A stretch of DNA of 64,000 bases from Candidatus Endonucleibacter sp. (ex Gigantidas childressi) (GTDB lineage Bacteria > Pseudomonadota > Gammaproteobacteria > Pseudomonadales > Endozoicomonadaceae): NCBI GenBank assembly GCA_030674875.1, contig JASXSU010000003.1:784076-848075 (forward strand), in the 5' to 3' direction. The notes beneath the pieces are model-generated. The model worked only from the letters and a program-made list of their open reading frames with translations. It was not told the DNA's origin and did no database searches. Position numbers and translations under genes: made by a program. How positions within the stretch are numbered: position 1 is the stretch's first letter; every line of letters starts with the position of its first letter. Of this stretch, positions 19,964 through 29,284 are shown one piece after another.

Positions 19964-20180
19964 TCCTGATTCATGGCATATCCGACGAATACAGGCCAGA
20001 TGATTAGGTGTAAATGTTCTATTTTTAATTTCACAAAAACTCACCCTTCTAGGTGAAATACTGAGAGGTGTGTATTTTATCTTAAAGGCCTTGCGCTGTT
20101 TTGGGTTAAGGACATTATTTCTGGTTTTGAGTCGCGAATTCAGGTCATGGATTCAGAGCTGAAGCCATTGATTCAGTAAA
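19963..20180 (+). repeat. 210-bp repeat, copy 1
   Basis: Starts TTCCTGATTCATGGCATA and ends near CGAATTCAGGTCATGG. Recurs at about 23942-24165 and, more diverged, at 35738-35960. It contains CTCACC...AGGTGAAA arms. Each copy adjoins transposon debris. Non-coding, origin unknown. Confidence 0.8.
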
Positions 20181-20318
20181 AATACAATGAGAGACCTTTG
20201 CATGATAACGCCATTTCACGCCCATTATTAATGAGTTACATTTTTTGACGATAAAAAGGTCAAAAATGACGTCATAGGGGCTAATTCTTTACGAATTGCG
20301 TCTTATTACCCCACATTT

Positions 20319-21434
20319 TCATTTTTTAGGCACGGCTTGCCTGCTGTATCGATAACCCTCGCTTGATGTTGCGCGTAACACACATCATCTCAAATCGCGT
20401 ACGGTTCCGATCAAGACCCAGATAACGTGCTTTCGCCATCTAGTAGTGTTGCTTCAAAACACCAAAGACGCGCTCAACGGTACATCGCACTCCCGAATGT
20501 AGCTGATTAAATTTCTTGGATTTTTCGTCTAGTGGCGTGTTGCGATAAGCTCGCTTTATCACTCTGTTATCAATGGACCGCTCAGCCAGCCACTGGTCAT
20601 GCGACTGGCTGCGGTAAGCACTATCCGCATAAGCCGCAGATTCGTCGCAGCTTAATAACTCGGTAAAACAATTGGAGTCGTGAACATTGCCTGCCGTGTA
20701 ATCCGTTGACTTGATGAAGCCATCTTCATCAACATTGATGTGCGCTTTGTAACCGTAGGTGCTTTTACGTTTCCCATCGGAACCAACTTTTACATTCCAA
20801 TCCGCTTCAGGGTCTTGAGTCGAATCACCATGCTTGTTTTTATTGGGGCGGCATTGCTTGGCCTCAATCACGCTGGCATCGACAATACTGACTTCTCCCG
20901 ATTTGATATATACCCAAAGCATTTCAAATTGCTACTAGGCAGCAAGTAAGCGAAGCCCGCGAGCCTACGAGTAGTAGGTGATCGGGGTGAGCGAACGCAG
21001 CCAACAACGTAGCAACTTGAAAGGCGACGGGTATAAAGCCATTGCTCACTAAGCTGGGCATTGATCTCGCTGAGCAATCCGTCCATTAAACATAGCGTGT
21101 CCAGTTTCTGTCTAAACCGCCAAAACGTCGAGTGATCCGGCACAGACTCAGAAATATCCAGCCCGGTAAAACGGCGAAATAACAAATCGCGCGCCAGCTG
21201 TTTTTCCAGTACCAGATCACTGAGCTTGTACCAGCTTTGCAGCAGAAGCGCTTTAAGCATCATTAGTGGAGGACAAGCCTTATCGCCACGCGCTTTGGAA
21301 TGAATTTGTGACAGCCGCTGCTCTAACCGTGACCAATCAATAAGTTCGTGCACGGCATCCAGCTCTTTGACTGCATCGTGCTCGATCAGCATGGCGTCGG
21401 CCAAGCTACGTTGTGTAAGATTTTTCCAGGCCAT
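20319..21434 (-). pseudogene. IS5-family transposase, disrupted
   Basis: N-terminal half (21434 to about 21040) reads MAWKNLTQRSLADAMLIEHD, then LIDWSRLEQRL and SVPDHSTFWRFRQKL, classic IS5 family. The C-terminal half (about 20905-20319) has VSIVDASVIEAKQ, KSTYGYKAHINVDEDGF and TVERVFGVLKQHY. A TA-element (20911-21033) splits the gene. In addition a GAG to TAG change after KQHY (compared with the copy at 48.8 kb) truncates the last 39 residues. It cannot be active as it stands. Confidence 0.9.
20911..21033 (+). repeat. TA-element inserted in the IS5 transposase
   Basis: 123 bp, TACCCAAAGC to CGGGTA, flanked by TA (20909-20910 and 21034-21035). Removing it with one TA restores EQWLYIKSGE in frame on the minus strand. 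Subfamily with AAATTGCTAC / GTAGCAACTT inner arms. Confidence 0.93.
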
Positions 21435-21539
21435 TGTCGTTTTAGTGGTTTCCGCGTTTTGCTTTCAATCTATTATTCCAGATTATCAACATGGTTTCCC
21501 TGTGTTTCGTGCAAAGGTCTCAATGATTCTAAAATAAAA

Positions 21540-21568
21540 TAGGACTTTACAAGATATTTTTATATAAT
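21540..21568 (+). promoter_or_regulatory. Predicted promoter of the second paralog
   Basis: TAGGAC (21540-21545), 17-base spacer, TATAAT (21563-21568). The IS5 element ends 18 bases upstream, so anything needed further upstream has been replaced by IS sequence. Confidence 0.45.
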
Positions 21569-21606
21569 GCGTCCCACTAGTGATCTAAGCAATAAAGGGT
21601 AGTCTT

Positions 21607-22809
21607 ATGTTGAATATTAAATTAATTAAAGTGGTTGTTGCGTTCGTAATGATTTTTTTTACTATAGTAACTGTAGGCCCTGTCATGGCTGGGGGCTTAG
21701 ATGATTGTTGTCAGTGTGGCCTAATAAAAAATGATGCAAATAAAGAAAGGCATATTTATATTTGTCAGTATAGTGAATATTATGTAGAGCCTGACTTACC
21801 CGACGATGTAGTGCAGCTGTCTAGTTTTTTAGATGATGTATCAGAATGCTTTACTCATCTTGGTAGGAAAGATCGTGCAAATCAGCTTCTTGAATTGCAT
21901 AACAGTATAAAAGATAAGGTGGAAAACTCTATAGAATTTCCTAGAGAAAACATTGTAAATGAAATGTTTAAGGCGCGGGAGGTCGTCATGGAAGGTATGG
22001 ACTCGTTAATGCTATGTCCATTCACGACGAAAGAAATTTCCGAAATAGTACAGTATATAGATTGTGTAGTAGGCATTTTTTGCGACAAAGATGAAGGTTG
22101 CAAAAGACGTCCGTGGTTGCTTGGTAAAGATGTCGGGTTTCAGATTGCTTTTAGCTCTGCGCTTTCTTGGTGGTATTGGCGTTATGGAGAAAGATCTCCG
22201 ACAACAAAAGATGATCGTAAAATCTTCCATTCTATAATTATATATATTTTGCTAACTCAGTATATGGGCAGATGCGATGAGTTTATGGATAAATGTTGCG
22301 ATGAGGGTGGTGATATAGCAAGCCTGCATAGTGACTATATGATTTGTGTTATGGCTGTAATACGAAACAATCATCCTAGTTTTGCGGATGCATATGTTTC
22401 TCGCGATTATAGAGGAAATATGCATAACCCAATCGAAATAGATAGCTACGCAGAGAAAGGCGATCTTGGTGTTGTTGGGCGATGCCTGGTCAGAGACCAC
22501 TCTTCCTGTCCACTGTTGGCGAAGAGTAAAGATTGTACGCTGAGTCTTCAATTTGTCGTTATAAAAGGCATGAATGAGTCAGAAATAAAAAGTATAGTAA
22601 TTCCTGGGTTTTATGAATTAACTAGCACTGAACTGAGTTTAGAAGATCACTTGAAAGCTCTATTCAATAAAACACAGTCATGCTCACCTCAACGCCCAAG
22701 CGTGGGGAGTGTTGTTAAAAATGGTGTGCAGGCAACAATTGGCTATGGTTATAGTTTATTACGCAGTTTTTTACTATGGAATATCTATACCGATACCGAT
22801 CGCGGTTGA
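21607..22809 (+). CDS. Secreted Cys-rich protein of unknown function, paralog B
   Basis: 400 residues, about 82% identical to the product of 17805-19004. Same signal peptide (1-28), same DDCCQCG opening and nearly the same cysteine pattern, though one Cys of paralog A (LLCKDG) is Gly here and a new Cys appears at MGRCDEF. Residues about 110-165 are identical between the two; differences cluster elsewhere and are mostly amino-acid changing. The C-terminal codons again lie within a TA-element (from 22794). Function unknown. Confidence 0.8.
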   Translation: MLNIKLIKVVVAFVMIFFTIVTVGPVMAGGLDDCCQCGLIKNDANKERHIYICQYSEYYVEPDLPDDVVQLSSFLDDVSECFTHLGRKDRANQLLELHNSIKDKVENSIEFPRENIVNEMFKAREVVMEGMDSLMLCPFTTKEISEIVQYIDCVVGIFCDKDEGCKRRPWLLGKDVGFQIAFSSALSWWYWRYGERSPTTKDDRKIFHSIIIYILLTQYMGRCDEFMDKCCDEGGDIASLHSDYMICVMAVIRNNHPSFADAYVSRDYRGNMHNPIEIDSYAEKGDLGVVGRCLVRDHSSCPLLAKSKDCTLSLQFVVIKGMNESEIKSIVIPGFYELTSTELSLEDHLKALFNKTQSCSPQRPSVGSVVKNGVQATIGYGYSLLRSFLLWNIYTDTDRG

Positions 22810-22917
22810 ATTTGTGCGTAGGTGACAAACGAGCACAGTATCATGAACCTGCGAGTGGTAAGTGACTGGGGTGAGTGAGCGCAGCCAAAAATCCTATGCC
22901 TTCAGAGGGCATAGGTA
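22794..22917 (+). repeat. TA-element overlapping the 3' end of paralog B
   Basis: Duplicate of 18989-19112, with only a few differences, mainly near its left end. It supplies the stop codon of the gene in the same way. Confidence 0.8.
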
Positions 22918-22965
22918 TATGTGTTAAAAACAAATGATTTTTTATTTACTTCAGAATGATTCTAA

Positions 22966-23919
22966 GAGACCTCAGCATAACTCAACAAAGACGATTATAT
23001 TCTGGTAAAATATCGGCATGCAAAAATCCTTCACAACACAGCCCAAACTCTTCGTTTAAGCCAGCGACCTAAATCATCCAATTCTTCGTAGTCTGGATGA
23101 TACAAAAGCGCTGCTGAAATGGTAAGAGATTGAGAAGTTATTATCCTCAATCTACGCCTCTAACACCTGTCGCCCGAGCTATCCTCTGCTAACCTTGTTT
23201 CGAGCCTTATTGCTTAGAACATGGTATCGCTTATCCGATGTACAGTTGACTCAGTGCTTGTATATACTAGTCTCCTTTCAAGTTGCTACGTTGTTGGCTG
23301 CGTTCGCTCACCCCGATCACCTACTACTCGTAGGTTCATGGAGCTTCGCTTACTTGCTGCCTAGTAGCAATTTGAAATGCTTTGGGTATAGAGATCTTCT
23401 GTTTTGTAAATTTTGTCACCTTGAACTTGGTAGAGCAGTTCCTGAAGCTCCACCTTGAGACGCTTTCGAACACGGCTTGTCGCACATCGTCTGTGGGATC
23501 AATTATTGGCAGAGATTAATCGTAAGCTTGAAGCCAAAAACATCATAATGAGCGAAGGCCGCATTAATATCATTGATGCTACACCGATAGAGGCAGTGCG
23601 ATCAGGTTCGGGCCACTACAAAAGCGGAAAACCGACAAAAGATCCTGAAGCGGGCTGGCACGTTAAGAATGAAAGTCGTGGTAACAAAAAAAGCACCTAT
23701 GGTTTTTCCGTTCATACCGGTGTCGATGAAGATGACTTTATTCATAGGCAAAGCGTAATGCCTGACAATGTTCATAATTCTCAGGAACGTGATACCTGCT
23801 GATGGGGGATGAAACGGCACTGTATGCGGATTCAACGCCTTAGAAGGCTTCGTAATGGCTGACAAAACTTCGAAAGTTCAATTACCGTGACCAAAGTCGT
23901 TGGTTATACTGAGGTCTCA
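22966..23919 (+). mobile_element. IS5-family remnant in unit 2, both ends present
   Basis: 954 bp from GAGACCTCAGCATAAC to the right end GTTATACTGAGGTCTC; about 830 bp without the inserted TA-element at 23265-23388. The transposase pieces are at 23195-23264, 23391-23457 and 23455-23802, with further decayed codons reaching MGDETALYAD near 23804-23835. It is frameshifted and has in-frame stops. Confidence 0.85.
23265..23388 (-). repeat. TA-element inserted in the IS5 remnant (unit 2)
   Basis: 124-bp duplicate of 19460-19580 (three bases longer in the CTACTACTCG part). It was inserted before the tandem duplication because both units carry it at the same site. Confidence 0.9.
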
Positions 23920-23941
23920 TAGTAAGGGTTTTCTTGATAGT

Positions 23942-24165
23942 TGTTTCCTGATTCATGGCATATCCGACGAATACAGGACCGATGATTAGGTGTAAATGTT
24001 CTATTTTTAATTTCACAAAACTCACCCTTTTAGGTGAAATACTGAGAGGTGTGTATTTTGTCTTAAAGGCCTTGCGCTGTTTTGGGTTAAGGACATTATT
24101 TCTGGTTTTGAGTCGCGAATTCAGGTCATGGATTCAGAGCTGAAGCCATTGATTCAGTAAAAATA
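23942..24165 (+). repeat. 210-bp repeat, copy 2
   Basis: Second copy of the segment at 19963-20180, directly after the right end of the IS5 remnant. Confidence 0.8.
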
Positions 24166-24239
24166 CAATGAAAACTATTTTTTGTTATCTGTACCAACTA
24201 TCCTGTTACTATTTTTCCATAAAAGGGCCATATACTCAA

Positions 24240-24330
24240 TAATAGAAGACCAAGGAAGTAGTTAGTTTATAAAGCACCGTAGGAGTGACTTTATGAATAA
24301 CTAATTTTGTCGCATTCAATCTTGATACTA
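24240..24330 (+). mobile_element. IS30-family right-end fragment
   Basis: Decayed version of the sequence at 29618-29705: ACCAAGGAAGTAGTTAG, then TTTATGAATAACTAATTTTG and CTTGATACTAAG. At 29.6 kb the same segment encodes the end of an IS30 transposase (RPRKRLAYKTPEQCFYE). It lies just upstream of the next gene, whose start begins about 25 bases later. Confidence 0.7.
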
Positions 24331-24354
24331 AGAAGTATATTAGGAGAAAAGGAT

Positions 24355-25194
24355 ATGGATATGTATACGGAAAGATCAGTAAGATGGTATGGTTGTGAAT
24401 CGTTTCCTAATAAAAGTATACAAGCCTTATATGCAACAGAGAACTTCGTCAAAAACAATGTTTGGAAAGGGGCTGCTGTAGCCAAAAATATTATAAATTA
24501 TAATAAAAAAATGGAAGTGACTGATATTATTGATAGCATTCCAGATACAAAAACACAGACTGTATGTAATGTATCCACAATACTGATTAACGCGCTGATA
24601 TCAATTAACAAGTACAACCCTGTAAAAATAATGGCCCAGAGTGACAATAGCTATGTGCGAAAGCCAACGCGCTTTATGCAACAGCAACTTAACGAAGCAA
24701 TTCTCTATATACTTAGGAAACCAAAATATTTTGCCAAATTAATGGAGGCATTGGGAGCTCCAGTTTCTATAAACGCTCATACTGCATTATCTCTTGAAGA
24801 AACAGTAGACGAATGTTTTTCCATGACAGTTGAGAGTGTGGATAAATACTTGACACTTGATATATTTATAGCTAAACCACCAGGCCAAGTAAGAGCAAAG
24901 TTACTACTTGCTATCTTAAACTCGTTAGAGAGAGGGTTTGATGAATCTGCATTAACATTTATTAAAAAAACTGTGGAAATTATTATGATAGATGCATACG
25001 GAAAAACAAAAAAATGCGTTATAAGTTTTTTGTCAAAACAAAAAAACAATATATCAGAAGTAGGCAATTGTTTTAAAAAATCTGTTAAAGATGATACTGC
25101 TCTAAAGCTTACGGAAGATACCTTGCCAAACAAAATAATTAATGATAAACAACCAATATCAAAACGAAGAAGACGACAGTATTACCGACCATGA
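24355..25194 (+). CDS. Hypothetical protein with basic C-terminal cluster
   Basis: 279 residues from ATG 24355, chosen because AGGAGAAAAGG precedes it closely; a TTG at 24307 would extend it into IS30 debris. The protein is Lys/Asn-rich, mostly helical in appearance, with no signal peptide or membrane segment and no family I recognise. It ends with a polybasic stretch KRRRR (residues 270-274) near the C-terminus, which resembles a eukaryotic nuclear localisation signal but could equally bind nucleic acid. Placed beside the secreted paralogs in an IS-rich island. Confidence 0.65.
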   Translation: MDMYTERSVRWYGCESFPNKSIQALYATENFVKNNVWKGAAVAKNIINYNKKMEVTDIIDSIPDTKTQTVCNVSTILINALISINKYNPVKIMAQSDNSYVRKPTRFMQQQLNEAILYILRKPKYFAKLMEALGAPVSINAHTALSLEETVDECFSMTVESVDKYLTLDIFIAKPPGQVRAKLLLAILNSLERGFDESALTFIKKTVEIIMIDAYGKTKKCVISFLSKQKNNISEVGNCFKKSVKDDTALKLTEDTLPNKIINDKQPISKRRRRQYYRP

Positions 25195-25880
25195 AAGACC
25201 TTGCTAGAAATTAGTAAGTTTATTCTGCGAAATGCAAAACTCTCTAGCTCTTGCTGTGCCTAACCTGCTGTCGTAGGTTGGTAAATGTTTTATATTGGCT
25301 GTGATGGCTTTGTAGTCATTCCATGGAGCGTATTGCAACGAGTTATACCACATCACATGAACAATACAAAGCTAACCTATCCTTCGGGTATGTTTCCTGA
25401 ATCGCACAGGGAGATCACTCAGAATAGTAACGTTTACTCTACTCCTTGATTTTTCATCTCGGTGTGCAAGTTCAACCTAAACGTGGCACATTTATGTTCA
25501 GGTATTCAAGTACTGGAAGGCCTTTCTGGCTAGCGATATTTATGTCTAGCGTCAGGTATAACAACTCCTTAGTGATTGGCTTTACATAGCGAATTTTAAT
25601 CGTGATACAATCCATGTAATCATGAAATGCAGAGGAATATAGCGGCCTCGTTTGCCACCCATTACTGGTCCATGACAACGCTTGTCGCTGTGGATATGAA
25701 GTTTAGCGAGATTTTATTATGAGCATGCTTTTTTGTAAATGCGTCAACGATAACGACTCGTAGGTTAATGCGGATCCTTTTGCTTATCGACTACTCTCAG
25801 TTGCAATGGTAATGGATATATTGATAGAACTGTTTATAGTAAAATAAATAGAAACAGTTACTCAAGTAATAAAAAAATTG
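25195..25880. other. Decayed accessory stretch before the DUF2062 gene
   Basis: 686 bases without an intact gene. It includes a probable IS256 fragment (next entry). At about 25755-25817 it holds a weak reverse TA-element end (GTTGCAATGGTAATGGATA). Confidence 0.5.
25472..25690 (-). pseudogene. Probable IS256-family transposase fragment
   Basis: The minus strand encodes GWQTRPLYSSAFHDYMDCITIK and then YLTLDINIASQKGLPVL. This follows the IS256/mutator pattern around the first catalytic Asp (WQxRPL ... DxIxxKxR ... xYLxLGxNxxGxKxLLG). Only about 65 residues survive. Confidence 0.5.
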
Positions 25881-26441
25881 TTATTTATTCTTGATTGAAG
25901 GTGGGAGTGGATTTTTTGATGAAAGAAATCGCTTATTTGAGCATCGTTTTCGCCAGTTGTATATAGTGTTCCATCGCCAGTATAAGCGTATAAAAAGATA
26001 GCAGAATGCACCTCCGACGATACCTGATATTATTGAGCCCAAATACAGAGGTTTCCAAATTCGAGCTAGCTCACTGCCGATACCGTTAAATGAAAAATCT
26101 AAGGAGCTTTCACAGACTGGAACTTGGAGAATGTAGCACCCTATTTTATAGGTGAAATAGAAGATGGCGGGCATGGTCACTGGGTTAGTAAGCCATACTA
26201 GGGAAACGGATACAGGTAGATTGCAACGAAAAAACATAGCCATGGAGGCTGCAACAATCATTTGAAATGGAATCGGTAAAAAAGCACAAAAAATACCAAC
26301 AAAAAAAGCTGAAGCAACTGATCGACGATTCAAATGCCATAGGTTTTGGTTGTATAAGGTAGATCCAAGAAATCTGAGATAATGATTATCTCTTATTGAT
26401 TCTGGGTCAGGTAAGTACCTTTGTATCAGTTTTTTTGCCAT
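25881..26441 (-). CDS. DUF2062 membrane protein
   Basis: 186 residues with the DUF2062 core: SVASAFFVGIFCAFLPIPFQ, then NLPVSVSLVWLTNPVTM and a C-terminal membrane helix (LGSIISGIVGGAFCYLFI). This small inner-membrane family has no settled function. In Pseudomonas relatives it lies beside comEC, as here, divergently arranged across about 360 bases that contain one TA-element. The start follows a region without a strong ribosome-binding site. Confidence 0.88.
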   Translation of the reverse strand: MAKKLIQRYLPDPESIRDNHYLRFLGSTLYNQNLWHLNRRSVASAFFVGIFCAFLPIPFQMIVAASMAMFFRCNLPVSVSLVWLTNPVTMPAIFYFTYKIGCYILQVPVCESSLDFSFNGIGSELARIWKPLYLGSIISGIVGGAFCYLFIRLYWRWNTIYNWRKRCSNKRFLSSKNPLPPSIKNK

Positions 26442-26471
26442 ATATTATCACCATATACGCTTAACATAATA

Positions 26472-26585
26472 TACCCATTTTCCTTGAAGGTGTGGGAGTA
26501 TTTCCTGCTATCATTCACCCCAACGACCTACAGCTCGTAGGCTCATGGGGTTCGCGCCTACCCATACCTACAATGATAATGGGTA
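26472..26585 (-). repeat. TA-element copy (DUF2062-comEC gap)
   Basis: 114 bp, TACCCATTTTCCTTGAAGG to GATAATGGGTA, flanked by TA both sides. It lies between two divergent genes and so within or near their promoters. Confidence 0.85.
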
Positions 26586-26798
26586 TAGGTGCAGTCGGTG
26601 CCAGTACAATTTTTAACTCTATTTCTTAATGCTTGGTAATACCAGTAGCCATTTGAATGACGTGAGCCCGCGACGCGAACAACCGATTTATAACAAAACA
26701 GTTGATCAGGAGCTATGCTATTTGTTATTACCCCATGCTCTCCTGAGTTTCAGGTCAGAGTTATCTCCGACTCCAAGTAGTATATATGCCTTGAAATT

Positions 26799-29084
26799 AT
26801 GCAGCAGATAATAAAACCCGTGGCAGGGATATTTACTTATGCATTAGGCATTAGTCTTATCGGTTTAATGCCGACTCTGCCTTCGACCCTCGTAATAGTT
26901 ATAATCGGCATATTGTCTTTTATTCTGACAATAATAACTTTATTTAGTTTACGAAACTTATGGCCAGTGGCAACAATATTGTTAGGAGCGTCCCTTGGTC
27001 TTTGTTATGGGAAGTGGTTGCAAGTGACAGCGTTGCCTGTTGAGTGTGAAGGTAGGTCATTGTTTATTGAGGGGAAAGTCGTTAGTTTGCCGGTAATGAC
27101 ACCAGAGCTTAGTCGTTTCGAGTTTAACGTTACCGATGGTGAATTTCGCAAGGTTGTTAGAAAAGTTCGTCTAAGCTGGTTTGCCGCACCGACCATGGAA
27201 GCTGGTCAGCATTGGCGCTTAAAGGTCAAGCTTCGTAAGCCCCATGGGTTTGCCAGCCTTGGAACGTTCGATTTTGAAGCTTGGGCTGCACGGGAAGGGA
27301 TTCAGGCCACAGGTTATGTTCTTAGCGGCGAGCTATTATCTCCTTCAGGAAACATGAAATCTCTGAGGCAGTGGCTTTACAATTGGCTTGAATCCTCTGC
27401 CCTTCCTCAGAGTAAGGGCGTTCTAAAAGCGCTACTGGTAGGTGAGAAGTCAGGCATTACAACTGAGCAATGGCAAAGGCTGAATGCTACTGGTACGACG
27501 CACTTGGTGGTTATTTCCGGTTTACATATAGGACTTATGGCATTAATTGGTTATTGGCTAACTTTATTGTTCGGACGATTGGGCGTTCTGCCTTTGCAAA
27601 GTGTACCTTTGCCGCGAATTGCTGCTTGTTTTTCGTTGTTGCTGGCGGTTCTTTATGGGAGTTTGGCAGGTTTTGGTGTTCCGGTTCAACGAGCGTTGGT
27701 GATGACAATCGTTGCCATAGTTGGGCCACTTGTGGGTATGAGACCATCTCCCTTGACGTTATTAGTGGTAGCTCTTGCCGTTGTACTTACCATTGATCCT
27801 CTGGCTATGACAGGCAGTGGTTTTTGGTATTCTTTTATGGCCGTTGCCGCACTAATCTATGGAATGTCTGGTCGCTATGGATCCGCGTCCAAGTTGAAAA
27901 AATTACTCAAGCCTCAATGGATCGTTTTTTGTATATTGACTCCATTGTTGTTTTTTAATGATCAGCCTGTATCGCTATTTTCTGTGCTAATCAATTTGTT
28001 TGCTATCCCGTTCATTGGTTTGATGATTGTACCTTTGCTGTTGATATCAGCAGGGTTTGCTGGGCTATCTTCTTATATTTCATCTGCTGGGTTGGCTATT
28101 CTTGACCAATTGTTGCGTGTATTTTTTCAGGTGTTGGAATATTTCTCTGACTTTTTAATGATATTACCAGCGAGCAGCTGCCCAACGGTCTTAACTGTTT
28201 TGCTTGCAGTGATTGGTGGTTTTTTACTGATATCTCCTTTGCCACTTTCTCTGAAAATGCTATCTCCTTGTTTTATACTGCCTTGGTTATTTCCTGCGGC
28301 GAATAATCCCGATTATGGACAAGCTCATGTAACGATTCTAGATGTAGGTCAGGGGCTTGCGGTATTGGTTAGAACCCATAATCATACATTGGTCTATGAT
28401 ACTGGAGATGCCTTTTCAAAAACATTTAATGCGGCAGAGCGAGTCATTATGCCTTACTTGAGACAGTCCGGTGTTAGTGTTTTGGATAGAATAATGATTT
28501 CCCACGGAGATAAAGATCATTCTGGCGGCCTTGGACCGTTATTAAATCGTTACGATTGCTCACTCATATCCTGTGGTACTCGCATCCCTGGTATAAAATC
28601 GCCTATTTCGCAGTGTGCTAGAGGCCAAAGATGGCAATGGGATGCTGTTGATTTTCAAGTTCTGGCAGGGGGAGGGTGCTGGAAAAAATCTAATGATCGT
28701 TCCTGTGTTTTAAAAGTGACTGCGGGGAATGAAAGCATTCTATTAACTGGTGATATTAGTCACCGAGTTGAGGCCCAGTTGATTGCTTCTGGTCAGCCCT
28801 TACAGGCTACGGTCTTATTGGCCCCTCACCATGGAAGCCACTATTCAAGTTCTACGGAGTTTTTGCGTGCTGTTAATCCTAAAGAAGTCCTGTTTTCTTC
28901 AGGGTACAATAATAAATTTGGTCATCCAGCCAAGAAAACGGTAGAAAGAGTATCATACCAAGGGGCTAATAGCTGGAATACAGCCTTGCATGGAAGCCTG
29001 TCAGTTTTGTTGGGAAGCGGCAGTTGTAATATTTCAGCTTATCGCTACAATCATCGAAGATACTGGTGGTCTGAAGTGCTTTGA
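26799..29084 (+). CDS. comEC: DNA internalization-related competence protein ComEC/Rec2
   Basis: Forms the inner-membrane channel for single-stranded DNA in natural transformation. 761 residues: N-terminal membrane helices and DUF4131 OB-like region (1-190), the Competence domain with many helices (about 200-490, including ATGTTHLVVISGLHIGL), and a C-terminal metallo-beta-lactamase-like domain (ILDVGQGLAVLV, YDTGDAF, SHGDKDHSGGL, APHHGSHYSSS). It is apparently intact. The exbB/exbD/lpxK genes that often follow are absent; a TA-element and IS30 debris follow instead. Confidence 0.95.
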   Translation: MQQIIKPVAGIFTYALGISLIGLMPTLPSTLVIVIIGILSFILTIITLFSLRNLWPVATILLGASLGLCYGKWLQVTALPVECEGRSLFIEGKVVSLPVMTPELSRFEFNVTDGEFRKVVRKVRLSWFAAPTMEAGQHWRLKVKLRKPHGFASLGTFDFEAWAAREGIQATGYVLSGELLSPSGNMKSLRQWLYNWLESSALPQSKGVLKALLVGEKSGITTEQWQRLNATGTTHLVVISGLHIGLMALIGYWLTLLFGRLGVLPLQSVPLPRIAACFSLLLAVLYGSLAGFGVPVQRALVMTIVAIVGPLVGMRPSPLTLLVVALAVVLTIDPLAMTGSGFWYSFMAVAALIYGMSGRYGSASKLKKLLKPQWIVFCILTPLLFFNDQPVSLFSVLINLFAIPFIGLMIVPLLLISAGFAGLSSYISSAGLAILDQLLRVFFQVLEYFSDFLMILPASSCPTVLTVLLAVIGGFLLISPLPLSLKMLSPCFILPWLFPAANNPDYGQAHVTILDVGQGLAVLVRTHNHTLVYDTGDAFSKTFNAAERVIMPYLRQSGVSVLDRIMISHGDKDHSGGLGPLLNRYDCSLISCGTRIPGIKSPISQCARGQRWQWDAVDFQVLAGGGCWKKSNDRSCVLKVTAGNESILLTGDISHRVEAQLIASGQPLQATVLLAPHHGSHYSSSTEFLRAVNPKEVLFSSGYNNKFGHPAKKTVERVSYQGANSWNTALHGSLSVLLGSGSCNISAYRYNHRRYWWSEVL

Positions 29085-29087
29085 GCT

Positions 29088-29212
29088 GTAATGCCAGACT
29101 TTGTTGATGGTGTAAGTAGGCGACAAACTAGCAAAGGCTCATTCATCACGAGAAGAAGTGATGAGGTGAGTGAGAGCAGCCAACAAACTCACTCCATAAA
29201 AAGGAGTGAGTA
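29088..29212 (+). repeat. TA-element copy (after comEC)
   Basis: Interior GTAGGCGACAAACTAGC and GTGAGTGAGAGCAGCCAAC, right end AGGAGTGAGTA followed by TA. The left end is diverged and starts just after the comEC stop. Confidence 0.75.
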
Positions 29213-29284
29213 TACTATACTTCATGATTGTTTTAACTCACAAGGTGGCGTCTGCCGCTCAGTAGACTGCATTAATGAATATGC

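Larger units (their letters stand above)
17722..20189 (+). repeat. Tandem duplication, unit 1
   Basis: About 2.47 kb that recurs at 21522-24173. Both begin AATGATTCTAAAATAAA and end AAAATACAATG. Each contains a promoter, a secreted-protein gene, two TA-elements, an IS5-family remnant and a 210-bp repeat. Unit 1 lacks about 180 bp present in unit 2 (23776-23953); the deletion joins at short TGTT homology near 19961-19964. Confidence 0.95.
20190..21521 (-). mobile_element. IS5-family insertion sequence at the duplication junction
   Basis: 1332 bp (1209 without the inserted TA-element). Ends GAGACCTTTGCATG / CGTGCAAAGGTCTC. Flanks repeat AATG (20186-20189, 21522-21525). The site is the junction of the two duplication units, so the IS landed after the duplication. 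The transposase inside is broken. A 3' fragment of the same IS lies at about 48510-49108, and an internally unrelated MITE with the same ends lies at 17026-17165. Confidence 0.92.
21522..24173 (+). repeat. Tandem duplication, unit 2
   Basis: 2.65-kb second copy of 17722-20189, including about 180 bp missing from unit 1. Non-coding parts are almost identical to unit 1 (one difference in about 200 bases after the genes), while the genes differ at about 18% of residues. Confidence 0.95.

Noticed and set aside
17805-22809. Toxin-antitoxin or prophage interpretation of the duplicated region
   Set aside because: No integrase, phage structural gene or paired small antitoxin frame is visible; the unit holds one secreted-protein gene plus IS debris.
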